This document shows positions 26,701 through 39,346 of a DNA stretch of 64,000 nucleotides, piece after piece. Within the stretch, counting starts at the first letter, position 1, and each line of letters starts with the position of its first letter. The notes below the pieces were generated by a model that had not been told where the DNA came from, did no database searches, and saw nothing but the letters and a program-made list of their open reading frames with translations. A program made the position numbers and the translations under genes. Origin of the DNA: Rhodocaloribacter sp964552015 (GTDB lineage Bacteria > Bacteroidota > Rhodothermia > Rhodothermales > ISCAR-4553); assembly GCA_964552015.1 (NCBI GenBank), contig CAZKFR010000011.1, positions 8,552 through 72,551 on the forward strand. Reading direction: 5' to 3'.

Positions 26701-28533
26701 GAACTGGAAGATGGCGACCGTGTCGCCCCGCTGGAAGAGCGCGAACGTTTTGGGGTCGTCGAGCGGGATCCGGTCCAGGTCGATCTCGACGCCGTGGTTC
26801 TCCTTGATGAGCGCCAGGGCGTCGTTCAGGACGGTGAGCGTCTTGAGGCCGAGGAAGTCCATCTTCAGCAGCCCGAACGACTCCACCCACTTGCCGTCGT
26901 ACTGGGTGGTGATGACGTCCTCGTTGCCGGACTTGCCTTTGGCCACGGCCACGGGCACGTACTCACTCACCTTGCCGGGGGCGATGATGACGCCGGCGGC
27001 GTGCACGCCCGTGTGGCGGGCCGAACCTTCGAGCACGCGCGCGTAGTGGAGCAGCTTGCGGATCTGCGGGTTGGGGTCGTTCTGCAGGTTGCGGAACTCG
27101 GGCACCTCGTTCAGGGCCGTCTCGAGCGTCACCTTGGGCCCCTCGGGGATGAGCTTGGCGATGCGGTCGGCCTCGGCGAGGGGGATGCCCAGCACCCGGG
27201 CCACGTCGCGGATGACCGAACGGGCGCCCATCGTGCCGAAGGTGATGATCTGGCAGACGTTCTCGCGCCCGTACTTCTGCACCACGTAGTCGATGACCCG
27301 CCCGCGGCCGCGGTCGTCGAAGTCGATGTCGATGTCGGGCATCGAGACGCGCTCGGGGTTCAGGAAGCGCTCGAAGAGGAGGTCGTACTTGAGCGGGTCG
27401 ATGTTGGTGATGCCCAGGCAGTAGGCCACGGCGCTGCCGGCGGCCGAGCCGCGCCCCGGCCCCACCGAGACGCCCAGCTTCCGGGCGGCCGTGGTGAAGT
27501 CCTGCACGATGAGGAAGTAGCCGGCGAAGCCCATCTTCTCGATGATCGCCAGCTCGTGGTTGAGCCGTTCGACGACCGTCTGCGGCATCTCGGGATAACG
27601 CTTCCGGGCCCCCTCGAAGACGAGGTGCCGCAGGTACGCGTTCATGTCGTTGCCGAAGGCGGGCGGGATGGGGTAGTGCGGCATCAGGAGCTGACCCATC
27701 GGCAGCTCCAGCTTGCATTTGTCGGCGATCTCGTTCGTGGTGACGAGGGCTTCGGTGCGCACCGCCGGCTCCAGGTCGGCCAGCGCGGCTTCCATCTCGG
27801 CGGCCGTCTTGAAGTAGAACTGGGTGCCCTCGAAGCGCATCCGGTTGGGGTCGTAGAGGTCCTTGCCCGTCTGCAGGCACAGCAGCACGTCCTGTGCGGC
27901 GGCGTCTTCTTCCTCCACGTAGTGCACGTCGTTCGTGGCGACGACCTTGACGCCGTACTCCCGGGCCCAGCGCAGCAGCACGGCGTTGCACTTCTTCTGA
28001 TCGGCGATGCCGTGGTCCTGGATCTCGATGTAGTAGTCCTCGCCGAAGATGTCCAGGTATTCTTCGAAGACGCGGCGGGCCTCCTCCTCACCCCGGTGCA
28101 GGATCGTTTGCAGCACCTCGCCCTGGAGGCAGCACGTGGTGGCGATGAGCCCTTCGCTGTGCCGCCGCAGCGTCGCCTTGTCGATGCGGGGCTTGTAGTA
28201 GTAGCCCTCGGTGTAGGAGAGCGAGGAGAGGCGGATCAGGTTGCGGTAGCCCTCCAGGTTCTTGGCGAGCAGCACCTGGTGGTAGCGGGTGCGGTCGCTC
28301 TTGTCGGCCATGCCCGCGGGGGTGATGTAGAACTCGCACCCGATGATGGGCTGCACGCCCATCTTCTTTGCGGTCGTGTAAAATTCGGGCACGCCGAAGA
28401 GGTTGCCGTGGTCCGTGATGGCGACGGCCGGCATCTCCAGCGCGGCAGCCTTACCCAGCAGCGTTTTGATGCGGGCGGCTCCGTCGAGCAACGAGTACTG
28501 CGTGTGACAGTGGAGATGGCTGAATTCGCACAT
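23761..28533 (-). CDS. dnaE: DNA polymerase III subunit alpha with an in-frame intein
   Basis: Replicative polymerase catalytic subunit. The precursor is 1590 residues; without the intein it is 1171, normal for DnaE. The PHP domain starts HLHCHTQYSLLDG (residues 7-19). The palm shows SVGPGRGSAAGS and PDIDIDF with catalytic Asp402 and Asp404, and MDFLGL carries the third acid. The finger motif SMGKKKKEEMDKQR is interrupted just before its Ser by the intein. The C-terminal part has the HhH and OB regions (FAQFEDFTGQAELLCF). ATG at 28533. It is divergent from the Reg_prop kinase. Confidence 0.97.
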   Translation of the reverse strand: MCEFSHLHCHTQYSLLDGAARIKTLLGKAAALEMPAVAITDHGNLFGVPEFYTTAKKMGVQPIIGCEFYITPAGMADKSDRTRYHQVLLAKNLEGYRNLIRLSSLSYTEGYYYKPRIDKATLRRHSEGLIATTCCLQGEVLQTILHRGEEEARRVFEEYLDIFGEDYYIEIQDHGIADQKKCNAVLLRWAREYGVKVVATNDVHYVEEEDAAAQDVLLCLQTGKDLYDPNRMRFEGTQFYFKTAAEMEAALADLEPAVRTEALVTTNEIADKCKLELPMGQLLMPHYPIPPAFGNDMNAYLRHLVFEGARKRYPEMPQTVVERLNHELAIIEKMGFAGYFLIVQDFTTAARKLGVSVGPGRGSAAGSAVAYCLGITNIDPLKYDLLFERFLNPERVSMPDIDIDFDDRGRGRVIDYVVQKYGRENVCQIITFGTMGARSVIRDVARVLGIPLAEADRIAKLIPEGPKVTLETALNEVPEFRNLQNDPNPQIRKLLHYARVLEGSARHTGVHAAGVIIAPGKVSEYVPVAVAKGKSGNEDVITTQYDGKWVESFGLLKMDFLGLKTLTVLNDALALIKENHGVEIDLDRIPLDDPKTFALFQRGDTVAIFQFESSGMREWLRKLRPTNIDDLIAMNALYRPGPMDLIPNYIDRKHGREKVEYPHPMLEEILKPTFGIPVYQEQVMQMAQVMGGYTLGQADILRRCVTGDTLVVDADTGERVRVDAVRPGMRLLSLDDTYRLVPVPVAKRFDNGVQPVLRVRTRSGRCLHLTAEHPLLTVRGWRHLADLAVGDAIAVPARLPVSGTLAPSPERIKVLAYLIGDGCTRQSNGLPQAYFYNSDPELLNDFSEAVHALGGQTKRYVHPTTGVVTICCTGTEGRNPVVDMVRATGLAHRAEHKRIPEEVFGYTNDALRLFLGCLWSTDGSVERKRLSYSSSSLALIDDLAHLLLRLGIVTMRRSRTTSHRPNHELLITDQRDVRRFAEVLGPFLCTSKRRRLEGLLARVHTRSRNQSIYNVPAEVGFLVKTAKQASGRSWREAGEAIGVEGHCLSSGLNLRTPRRALSRHRVRTLGEAFEAPALRHLADNDVLWDPIVEITPVGERRVYDLAVPPFANFVAADVVIHNSMGKKKKEEMDKQRVVFVNGAKERGVDEAKANEVFDMMAKFAGYGFNRSHAAAYSIVAYQTAYLKAHYPAEFMAAAMTNEMGDTKKLAVVLEEARHLGLEMLPPSINHSEAHFTVEQGKIRFGLGAIKGVGLGAIEAILKVRRKYGPFTTIFGLVKHLDLRAVNKKALESLARAGALDDLEGHRAQLVEAIDAAVQYAQKVQADRAAGQSSLFGATSGDGLALEPNLPIVAPWPRARLLKEERELIGFYVSGHPLEAYAAEARAFATAEIGRLASAEEEPPASDERTNGHRGRNGYDARPRHSFCGIITDVQQRTTKNGKPIVFAQFEDFTGQAELLCFASQFDRLRPYLQVDEVVLVRGSVETRGGSVKIILDDVMPMWKVREQLVKAIVLRLDLDQTPPETLDRLHTLCEEYRGGSCKLYFEVTADDLPTPQRLRSRKYVLDPAQELFQGLHRLFGRDGLVLEGEA
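25168..26424 (-). mobile_element. DnaE intein with LAGLIDADG homing-endonuclease domain
   Basis: 419 residues (precursor residues 704-1122), bounded by Cys1 (CVTGDT) and HN at the end, followed by extein Ser. Splicing block A is CVTGDTLVVD, block B has LTAEH (Thr67, His70), block F is VYDLAVPPFANF, and block G is VVIHN. The F-block His usual in HNF is Ala here. The two endonuclease motifs LAYLIGDGC (112-120) and LGCLWSTDG (212-220) each keep their acidic residue (Asp118, Asp219). The insertion site lies between ADILRR and SMGKKK, a highly conserved part of DnaE. Confidence 0.95.
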
Positions 28534-28792
28534 ACGGGCAGGGCGTGGAACGAGTCGGATGGAGGGTCGGGTAAGCGGGGCGGTCAGGCCCGGAGTCTAA
28601 AATCCAAAAATACCGGCGACAAGTCCACCGGTGTGGATATCTTGTGTATGTTGCCCCGCCGGGGTGGGCGTGATTGTTGTTGCAGGGCGGGGGCGACCGA
28701 AAAAGGCGGAAAACGAGCCGATGGCGGGGGAGACGAGGCCAAGTTTTCCGCCGGGCCGCTCATTTTTTCCATGGGCGGGGTGATCTCACCGT

Positions 28793-28810
28793 GTCGGTTC
28801 ATGAGCCGAC
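28793..28810. promoter_or_regulatory. 18-bp near-palindrome upstream of the Reg_prop hybrid kinase
   Basis: GTCGGTTCATGAGCCGAC is self-complementary except for one T/G pair on each side and lies 17 bases before the kinase ATG, within the 294-base divergent region shared with dnaE. It could be a dimer-binding site or a leader hairpin. The rest of that intergenic region has a small TCCAC/GTGGA hairpin near 28623 and no recognised gene. Confidence 0.35.
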
Positions 28811-28827
28811 GAAAGCCGTTATAACGC

Positions 28828-33600
<4,773 letters not shown>

Positions 33601-33681
33601 GGCGGTACCGGAAGGCGGTGCGGGGCAACCCGTGGCGCCGGGAGGCGTACCAGCGGCTCCACGGACCCTCTGCCTCGAACG

Positions 33682-34380
33682 ATGACGCCCCTCCATCTGC
33701 TGTACGTCGATGCCGTCCACCAGGCCGATCCCCGCTTCTGGCAGGTGCTCGGCCGCGCGCTGGGCGGCGAACATCCCCCGTGCCTGGTGGTGCACGGCGC
33801 CGGCGACCGGATCGAGCGGTTGCGCGAGGCCCGGGGGCTGCTGCCGGACGAGGCCCTGCCGCCCGGGACGGTCGAGCGGGTGCTGCGCATGGAGACGCAC
33901 CGGATCGTAGGGTGGCTCACCGACGCCGGGGTGCCGGCCGTGGGCTTCCACGGAGGCGATCGGGGGCTGCTCCAGCGTCAGGGCGACGGACGGCTGACGG
34001 CGCCGGGCGCGGCCGGCCTCCTCGACCTGGCCCGGCGGCGTGCGGTGCCGGTCGTATCCACGCTGCTCGACGCGGACACCGTGGGCGAGACCGCCGAGGT
34101 GGTGGCCGCGCTGGCCCGGGCGTCGACACCGCCGGCGCGGGTGGTGCTGTTCTCACGAACGGGCCGCCCCGGCCTCGTCGAAAACGGGACCCTCCGGAGT
34201 TCGGCGCCGCTGGAGGCCGTCTCGCTCGACGACCTCCTCCACGACCCGGCCGTGGCACGCACCCTCCTCGGCGACGTGGGGGAAATCTGGATCACGAGCC
34301 CGTTCGGCCTGGTCCATACCGGGGGGCTCCAGGGGACACGCCTGACCGCACAGCCGGGAAAAAATGCGATTCCGGGCTGA
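33682..34380 (+). CDS. Amino-acid-kinase-like protein, probably degenerate
   Basis: 232 residues with a weak resemblance to the amino acid kinase fold (acetylglutamate kinase group): LVVHGAGDRIERL in the position of the substrate Gly loop, VGFHGGDRGLL, and the late LVENGTLRSSAPLEAVSLDDLL, which recalls the ATP-site loop. The N-terminal Lys and GG of active kinases are missing (it reads LLYVDAVHQ). It may have lost catalysis or use another substrate. No arginine genes are nearby. It ends about 130 bases before the Hc1 start, with a promoter between. Confidence 0.5.
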   Translation: MTPLHLLYVDAVHQADPRFWQVLGRALGGEHPPCLVVHGAGDRIERLREARGLLPDEALPPGTVERVLRMETHRIVGWLTDAGVPAVGFHGGDRGLLQRQGDGRLTAPGAAGLLDLARRRAVPVVSTLLDADTVGETAEVVAALARASTPPARVVLFSRTGRPGLVENGTLRSSAPLEAVSLDDLLHDPAVARTLLGDVGEIWITSPFGLVHTGGLQGTRLTAQPGKNAIPG

Positions 34381-34396
34381 AAAACGCACCCTTTTC

Positions 34397-34425
34397 TTGA
34401 CACCCGCCGCGCTGTGCTGTAAGTT
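34397..34425 (+). promoter_or_regulatory. Promoter of the Hc1 gene
   Basis: TTGACA (34397-34402), 17-base spacer, TAAGTT (34420-34425). The same bases also fit the Bacteroidota pattern TTG, about 20 bases, TAnnTTTG-like (TAAGTTTC). The Hc1 ATG lies about 88 bases downstream. Confidence 0.6.
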
Positions 34426-34512
34426 TCCCCCGCTTTTGCATAAAGCTCCGGCTTTTTTGCACCCTCACGTTCAGTGCCAGTTACCACCTTCAAACCCCAG
34501 GAGGATATACAC

Positions 34513-34686
34513 ATGGGCAAATTCGAGCAACTGCGCGACTTCGTGGCGAGCCTTGAGGCCGACTTCAAGAAATTCTACGAGAAGGGCAACAAGGCCGCCG
34601 GTACGCGCGTCCGCAAGGCCATGCAGGAACTGAAGCAGATGGCCCAGGACATCCGCGTCGACATTCAGGAGAAGAAGAACGCCTGA
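34513..34686 (+). CDS. Histone H1-like protein (Hc1 family), nucleoid-associated
   Basis: 57 residues, very rich in Lys/Arg and Glu, matching the Hc1-type small proteins of Bacteroidota: FEQLRDFVASLEADFKKFY, KGNKAAGTRVRKAMQELKQM, then a lysine-rich end. The expected role is binding and organising DNA. AGGAGG lies eight bases before the ATG, the promoter is near-consensus and a strong terminator follows, so this is a highly expressed single-gene unit. Confidence 0.9.
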   Translation: MGKFEQLRDFVASLEADFKKFYEKGNKAAGTRVRKAMQELKQMAQDIRVDIQEKKNA

Positions 34687-34708
34687 CACCCACCGCAGCG
34701 GTACAGGA

Positions 34709-34739
34709 AAGGCCGTGCCTTCACCGCACGGCCTTTTTT
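34709..34739 (+). terminator. Rho-independent terminator of the Hc1 gene
   Basis: AAGGCCGTGC and GCACGGCCTT pair over 10 bases with a 7-base loop and run straight into TTTTTT. It begins 22 bases after the Hc1 stop. Confidence 0.9.
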
Positions 34740-34768
34740 GTGCCCTTGTGGAACCGAAGGCAGGAGCG

Positions 34769-35683
34769 ATGGCAACGATGAAAGGACGAACGGCAGGGAC
34801 GTGGATGGGGATGCTGGGGGTGCTTGTGCTGGCCGCTACGGCCCGGGCTCAGACCCCCGCCGATACGACACAGTCCTGGCAGACGCGGCTGGTGGCGAAC
34901 CTGTCGGCTACCCAGGCGGGGTTCAACAACTGGCAGGGCGGCGGCGTCAACTCGCTGGCCCTGAGCACGGGGCTCAACGGGGAGGCGGCCCGTACGGCCG
35001 GGGGATGGGCCCAGAAATACACCCTCCGTATGGCGATCGGCGTCGTCAAGCAGGACACGCTCGACTTCCGGAAGGCGGAGGACGTCATTCGCCTGGCCTC
35101 GAACCTCCAGTATCAGGGCGAGGACGGTTTTTTCAGTCACTTCAGCCCTACCCTGGCCATGTCCATCCGCACCCAGTTCACCGAAGGGTTCAACTTCGAC
35201 AAGGATCCGATCTTTGAAAAAGAGCAGGTGGGGGTGCCGCGCACGCCGCCCGTGAAGGTGTCGGATTTCTTCAGCCCGGCCATTCTGCAGCAGTCGCTGG
35301 GTATGACCTACAACCCGAACAAGTGGTTCACGCAGCGCTTCGGTGTGGCGGCCAAGGAGACGGTGGTGCTCATCGAGCGGCTGCGGGTGCTCTACGGGGT
35401 CGACCCGGCCGATGCGGTCCGGTTCGAGCTCGGCGTCGAGGCGGTGACGGACTTCGACAAGGAGGTGTTCAAAAACGTGCGGTACACGTCCACGCTCGGG
35501 CTGTTCACCTCCTTCAACAAGCCGGAGACGCCCGACCTGCTCTGGGAAAACCTGATCAACATGAAGGTGAATTCCTGGTTGCAGGTCAACTTCGAGTTCG
35601 TGGCACTGCTGGACAAGGATCTGAGCGATCGTTTCCAGATCAAAGAAGTGCTGTCGGTCGGGATCGCCTACGTCCTGCTCTGA
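34769..35683 (+). CDS. DUF3078 family outer-membrane-type protein
   Basis: About 304 residues. A signal peptide (ending TARAQ) is followed by a beta-rich domain starting LSATQAGFNNWQGGGVNSLA, the hallmark NW..GG.NS pattern of DUF3078 proteins of Bacteroidota, which are predicted outer-membrane or periplasmic beta proteins without known function. The C-terminus ends in aromatic/hydrophobic beta strands (VGIAYVLL). ATG at 34769 or 34778; AGGAG is nearer the ideal distance from the second. Confidence 0.82.
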   Translation: MATMKGRTAGTWMGMLGVLVLAATARAQTPADTTQSWQTRLVANLSATQAGFNNWQGGGVNSLALSTGLNGEAARTAGGWAQKYTLRMAIGVVKQDTLDFRKAEDVIRLASNLQYQGEDGFFSHFSPTLAMSIRTQFTEGFNFDKDPIFEKEQVGVPRTPPVKVSDFFSPAILQQSLGMTYNPNKWFTQRFGVAAKETVVLIERLRVLYGVDPADAVRFELGVEAVTDFDKEVFKNVRYTSTLGLFTSFNKPETPDLLWENLINMKVNSWLQVNFEFVALLDKDLSDRFQIKEVLSVGIAYVLL

Positions 35684-35747
35684 GGCGCCTGCGGGGCCCT
35701 TCCCGGGTGCGCGAAGGCTATCAGGGCCTGGTCCGCGGTTCGATGCG

Positions 35748-38009
35748 ATGCGGGTATGGGATGACGTCCGGAGCCGTCTGAAGCCGGTGCTGGCGGCGTA
35801 CGCGGTGCTGGGCGCGAGCCTGTGGTTCGTGCCGGTGCTGAACGTGCTGCACGTCGAGTCGGCGGCCGTGGTGGCGCTGGTGGCCTTTTTTGCGGCGGGA
35901 CTGTCCTCGGTGGGCTGGTTTCGTGCCGTGCCGGTGCCGGTGGGCCGGGTGCTGGCGGCGCAGGAAGCTGCCCTGGGCGTGCCCCTGGCGATGCTGACCG
36001 TGACGCTGCCCTGGGTCCCCAATTGCGGGTATGGGATCGGGTTGCTCTTCTTCGCTCTCTTTCCCGTCGTCAGCGTGGTGCTGGCCGTGGCGCTGGCGTA
36101 TGCGCTCACGGCCGCGCCGGTGCGTCGTCCCGGCCGGGCGTTCGTACTGATCGGGCTGGCCGTGGCCGTGCTGGGGCCGCTCTACGACCTGGGCCTGCAT
36201 CCGCAGTTCTATGTATACAACCACGTCTTCGGCGGGGTGCTCGGGCCGATCTACGACGAGGAACTGGCGATCCGGCCGGGCCTGTTCGTCTTCCGGGCGA
36301 TGACGCTCGGGTGGGCGGGTTGGCTGGGGGTTGCAGGGAGGTGGCTCCGCCTGCGGCGGCAGGGAGCGCAGGGGCGGCGCGAAGCCGTGTGCGGGGGGCT
36401 CCTGGCGCTGGGCCTGGGGACGGCCTACCTCTTTTCCGGGCCGCTCGGTATCAACACGCCGGAGGCCTACCTGCAGCGATCGCTCGGCGGGCATCTGCGT
36501 ACGCCGCACTTCGACCTGTACTTCGACCCGGAATCGATCGCGGAGTCCGATCTGCTCCGGCTCGTCGATGCCCACGAGTACCGGTACGCCTGGCTGGCGG
36601 AGCGCCTCGGCGTGACGGTGCCGGAGCGCATCGCGAGCTATCTCTATCCCGATGCGGACACGAAGGCCCGCCTGACGGGGGCGCGGGCGACGAACGTGGC
36701 GCCGGTATGGCTGGCCCGGCCACAGGTGCACGTGCTGCTGGAGGACTTCGACGACGTCTTCGGGCACGAGCTGGTGCACGTCTTCTCCCGGACGTTCGGG
36801 TTGCCGGTGCTCCGGGCGTCGGTGTCGGTCGGGCTGGTGGAGGGGCTGGCCGTGGCGCTGGAGCCGCCGGACGGGCGTCCCACGCCGCACGAGCAGGTGC
36901 TGGCCGTCGCCCTGAAGCACGCCGGCGGGGATCCGTCGAAGATCACGCTGGCGGAGGACGTGGCGGCCCGGCTCTCGCCGCAGGGGTTCTGGACCGGGCG
37001 GGGGGCGGTGTCGTACACCACGATGGGCTCGTTCGTGCGGTATCTGATCGATACGTACGGGGTGGCGGCGTTCCGGCAGGTCTATGCGTGGGCGGACTTC
37101 GAGCGGGTCTACGGGCAGCCTGTGGAGCGCCTCGCCGCGGGGTGGCAGGCTCACCTGCTCGCGGTGCCCGTCGTGGCGAGGGCCTCGGCCCATCTGGCCA
37201 CGCGCCGGTTCGCCGTGCCGTCGCTCTTCGAGAAGCCGTGCCCGCACCACGTGCCCGCATACCGGCGCCACGACCGGGCGGCACGGGCGGCGCTGGCCCG
37301 GGCGGACACCGTCGGGGCGCTCGCGCACCTCGACGCCGCCCTGGCGCGCCGGCCGGACTACGCGCCCTCGCTCGACCTGTGGGCCGTGCTCCGGCTGGCG
37401 CAGGGCGTCCCGGCCGACGTCGTGGCCCGGCTCGACACGCTGGCCCGGGCGCCGGTCCTGGCGCTCCGGCTGGGGGATGCATACGCCATGCTGGGGCAGA
37501 CGGAGCAGGCCCGTGACCGGTACGAGGCCGCCTGGCGGTGGCTGCCGCTCTACGCGCACGAGGCGCGGGCGCTGGTGGTCCTTCGGAATGCCCTTGCGCC
37601 CTACCCCGGGATCGTTCGCATCTTGACCTCCGGCGTGGCGCCCGCCGGGCAGGCCGACCGGCTGGCCGCGTGGCGCGACCGGTCGCCGGCCGCCGCCCTG
37701 ATGGAAGCCCTCCGCCGGGCCGAGGCCGGGCAGGTCGAACAGGCGCTGGCGCTGCTGCGTACAACGCCTGCCGCCGCGGTCCCGGCCGCCACGGCGGACC
37801 GGCAGGCCACCCTGGCGCGGCAGCATCCCGTGTGGATGGCGCGCTTCGCCTATCGTGCCGGCGACCTCCTCACCGCCCGCGCGGCGGCCCTCCGCGCGGC
37901 GCGGGCGTTCCGGGAGGCCGGCGACCTGAATGCCGCCGCCCACCTGGAGGACCGGGCCGACCTGCTGGACTGGCGCCTGCGCCGCACTCCCGCCGTATCA
38001 CCACCCTGA
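35748..38009 (+). CDS. Membrane-anchored MA-like zinc peptidase with C-terminal repeats
   Basis: 753 residues, probably three parts. Residues 1-230 hold about six or seven hydrophobic helices. Residues of about 250-450 look like a gluzincin: HELVH (His340, Glu341, His344) and Glu365 in VEGLAVAL 21 residues later, the HExxH...E arrangement of peptidase MA-like domains. Residues of about 500-750 are Ala/Arg-rich helical repeats resembling TPRs (LAHLDAALARRPDYAPSLDL). A membrane-bound protease or a structural relative is likely; substrate unknown. It is one base from the next gene, so probably coupled to the T9SS plug protein. Confidence 0.72.
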   Translation: MRVWDDVRSRLKPVLAAYAVLGASLWFVPVLNVLHVESAAVVALVAFFAAGLSSVGWFRAVPVPVGRVLAAQEAALGVPLAMLTVTLPWVPNCGYGIGLLFFALFPVVSVVLAVALAYALTAAPVRRPGRAFVLIGLAVAVLGPLYDLGLHPQFYVYNHVFGGVLGPIYDEELAIRPGLFVFRAMTLGWAGWLGVAGRWLRLRRQGAQGRREAVCGGLLALGLGTAYLFSGPLGINTPEAYLQRSLGGHLRTPHFDLYFDPESIAESDLLRLVDAHEYRYAWLAERLGVTVPERIASYLYPDADTKARLTGARATNVAPVWLARPQVHVLLEDFDDVFGHELVHVFSRTFGLPVLRASVSVGLVEGLAVALEPPDGRPTPHEQVLAVALKHAGGDPSKITLAEDVAARLSPQGFWTGRGAVSYTTMGSFVRYLIDTYGVAAFRQVYAWADFERVYGQPVERLAAGWQAHLLAVPVVARASAHLATRRFAVPSLFEKPCPHHVPAYRRHDRAARAALARADTVGALAHLDAALARRPDYAPSLDLWAVLRLAQGVPADVVARLDTLARAPVLALRLGDAYAMLGQTEQARDRYEAAWRWLPLYAHEARALVVLRNALAPYPGIVRILTSGVAPAGQADRLAAWRDRSPAAALMEALRRAEAGQVEQALALLRTTPAAAVPAATADRQATLARQHPVWMARFAYRAGDLLTARAAALRAARAFREAGDLNAAAHLEDRADLLDWRLRRTPAVSPP

Positions 38010-38010
38010 G

Positions 38011-39330
38011 ATGATCATGAGACAACGTCCGTGCCGGCGCTGGCTGCCCCTGCTCCTCGCCGTACTGGTTGCCGCCTGTGCCCATACCGAGAAGACCAAC
38101 GCCCCGGAAGCCGGCCCCGACCCCGACCGGCAGGCCCGCCAGCGTGCCGGCTTCGACCTCGTGCCCCCCGCACCGGACGTGCGTACCATCCAGGTCTACC
38201 TCACCGGCGACGAGCGCAACCTGCCCGTCGTTACGCTGGGCACCAACGAGACGATCACGCTGGCCTTCGACCTGCTCGAAACGGCGGGGCGGCCCCTGTC
38301 CGTCTACTTCTACCATGCCGACCGAACCTGGCGGCGCGACCTCTCGCCGGCCGAGTACCTGGATTCCTTCCAGCGGGATGACCTCCTCGATTACCAGCCC
38401 TCGCAGGGGACCGATGTGCCCTATGTGCATTACCAGTACCAGTTTCCCAACCGCACCATCGACTTTCGCGTCAGCGGCAACTACATCGTGCGTGTGACCG
38501 AGCAGGGGATGGAGGAGGATGTGCTGTTCGAACGAACCTTCTTCGTCAGTGAACAGGTGGCGCCGCTCGATGTCGGGCTCGAGAACGTGTTGCTCTCGGG
38601 GCAGGGCTATTCCGCCGTGCAGCCGGTGATCCGGTTCACGCCGCCTCCGGTGCTCCAGGGCAACGCCTTCAACTACACGGCCTGTTTCGTGCGTAACGGC
38701 CGGTTCGAGGCGGCCCGGTGTACGGACCGGCCCATGCTGGCCGAGCAACCGGCGCTGCAGTTCTACCTGCCCCCGGAGGCGGCTTTCGAAACCGAGGTGG
38801 TGGACCACTTCGTCGACCTGGGGGCGCTTCGTGTGGGGGGGCGGATCGAGCGGATTGACCGGACCACCTCGCCCTACCGCGCCTACCTCGAGCCCGACTA
38901 TGCCCGCTTCGGCGGGACGGGCCTCGACCCGCTGCTCAACGGGCAGATCGTCGTGGAGGCGGTTGTGCGCGGTGTGGCGGCGCCGGCGGTACAGGCCGAG
39001 TACGTGGAGACGCACTTCGCCTACGTGCCGCCCGACGAGCTACCCGTCTCCGGCGACGTGTTCCTTTCGGGCAGCTTCAACGGGTGGCGCACCACGCCCG
39101 CCGACCGGCTGGAGTGGGTCCCGGAGCGGCGGCGGTACGAGGGCGCCGTGCTCCTGAAGCAGGGGCAGTACGAGTACCGCTACCTCGTGGCCCAGGGCCG
39201 TCGTGTCCGGCCCGCCACGACGGGCGCCGCGCCCCGCCTGGAGAACCTCTACAGCACGTTCGTCTACTACCGCGACCTCACCCTGAACACGGACCGGCTC
39301 GTGGCCGTCAACCACGTGCGCGCCCGCTGA
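38011..39330 (+). CDS. Type IX secretion system plug-type lipoprotein (DUF5103)
   Basis: 439 residues. The signal peptide ends in a lipobox (LVAAC), so it should be an outer-membrane lipoprotein. The body has DUF5103 features: IQVYLTGDERNLPVVTLGTN near the start, a DLLDYQPSQGT segment, YVHYQYQFPN, and a C-terminal FLSGSFNGWR...GQYEYRY block that resembles a glycogen-binding/early-set Ig fold. DUF5103 proteins are associated with the plug of the SprA translocon in T9SS. A T9SS-tagged protease lies elsewhere in the window, consistent with an active system. Confidence 0.82.
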   Translation: MIMRQRPCRRWLPLLLAVLVAACAHTEKTNAPEAGPDPDRQARQRAGFDLVPPAPDVRTIQVYLTGDERNLPVVTLGTNETITLAFDLLETAGRPLSVYFYHADRTWRRDLSPAEYLDSFQRDDLLDYQPSQGTDVPYVHYQYQFPNRTIDFRVSGNYIVRVTEQGMEEDVLFERTFFVSEQVAPLDVGLENVLLSGQGYSAVQPVIRFTPPPVLQGNAFNYTACFVRNGRFEAARCTDRPMLAEQPALQFYLPPEAAFETEVVDHFVDLGALRVGGRIERIDRTTSPYRAYLEPDYARFGGTGLDPLLNGQIVVEAVVRGVAAPAVQAEYVETHFAYVPPDELPVSGDVFLSGSFNGWRTTPADRLEWVPERRRYEGAVLLKQGQYEYRYLVAQGRRVRPATTGAAPRLENLYSTFVYYRDLTLNTDRLVAVNHVRAR

Positions 39331-39346
39331 CGGTCCGCGGCCCCGG

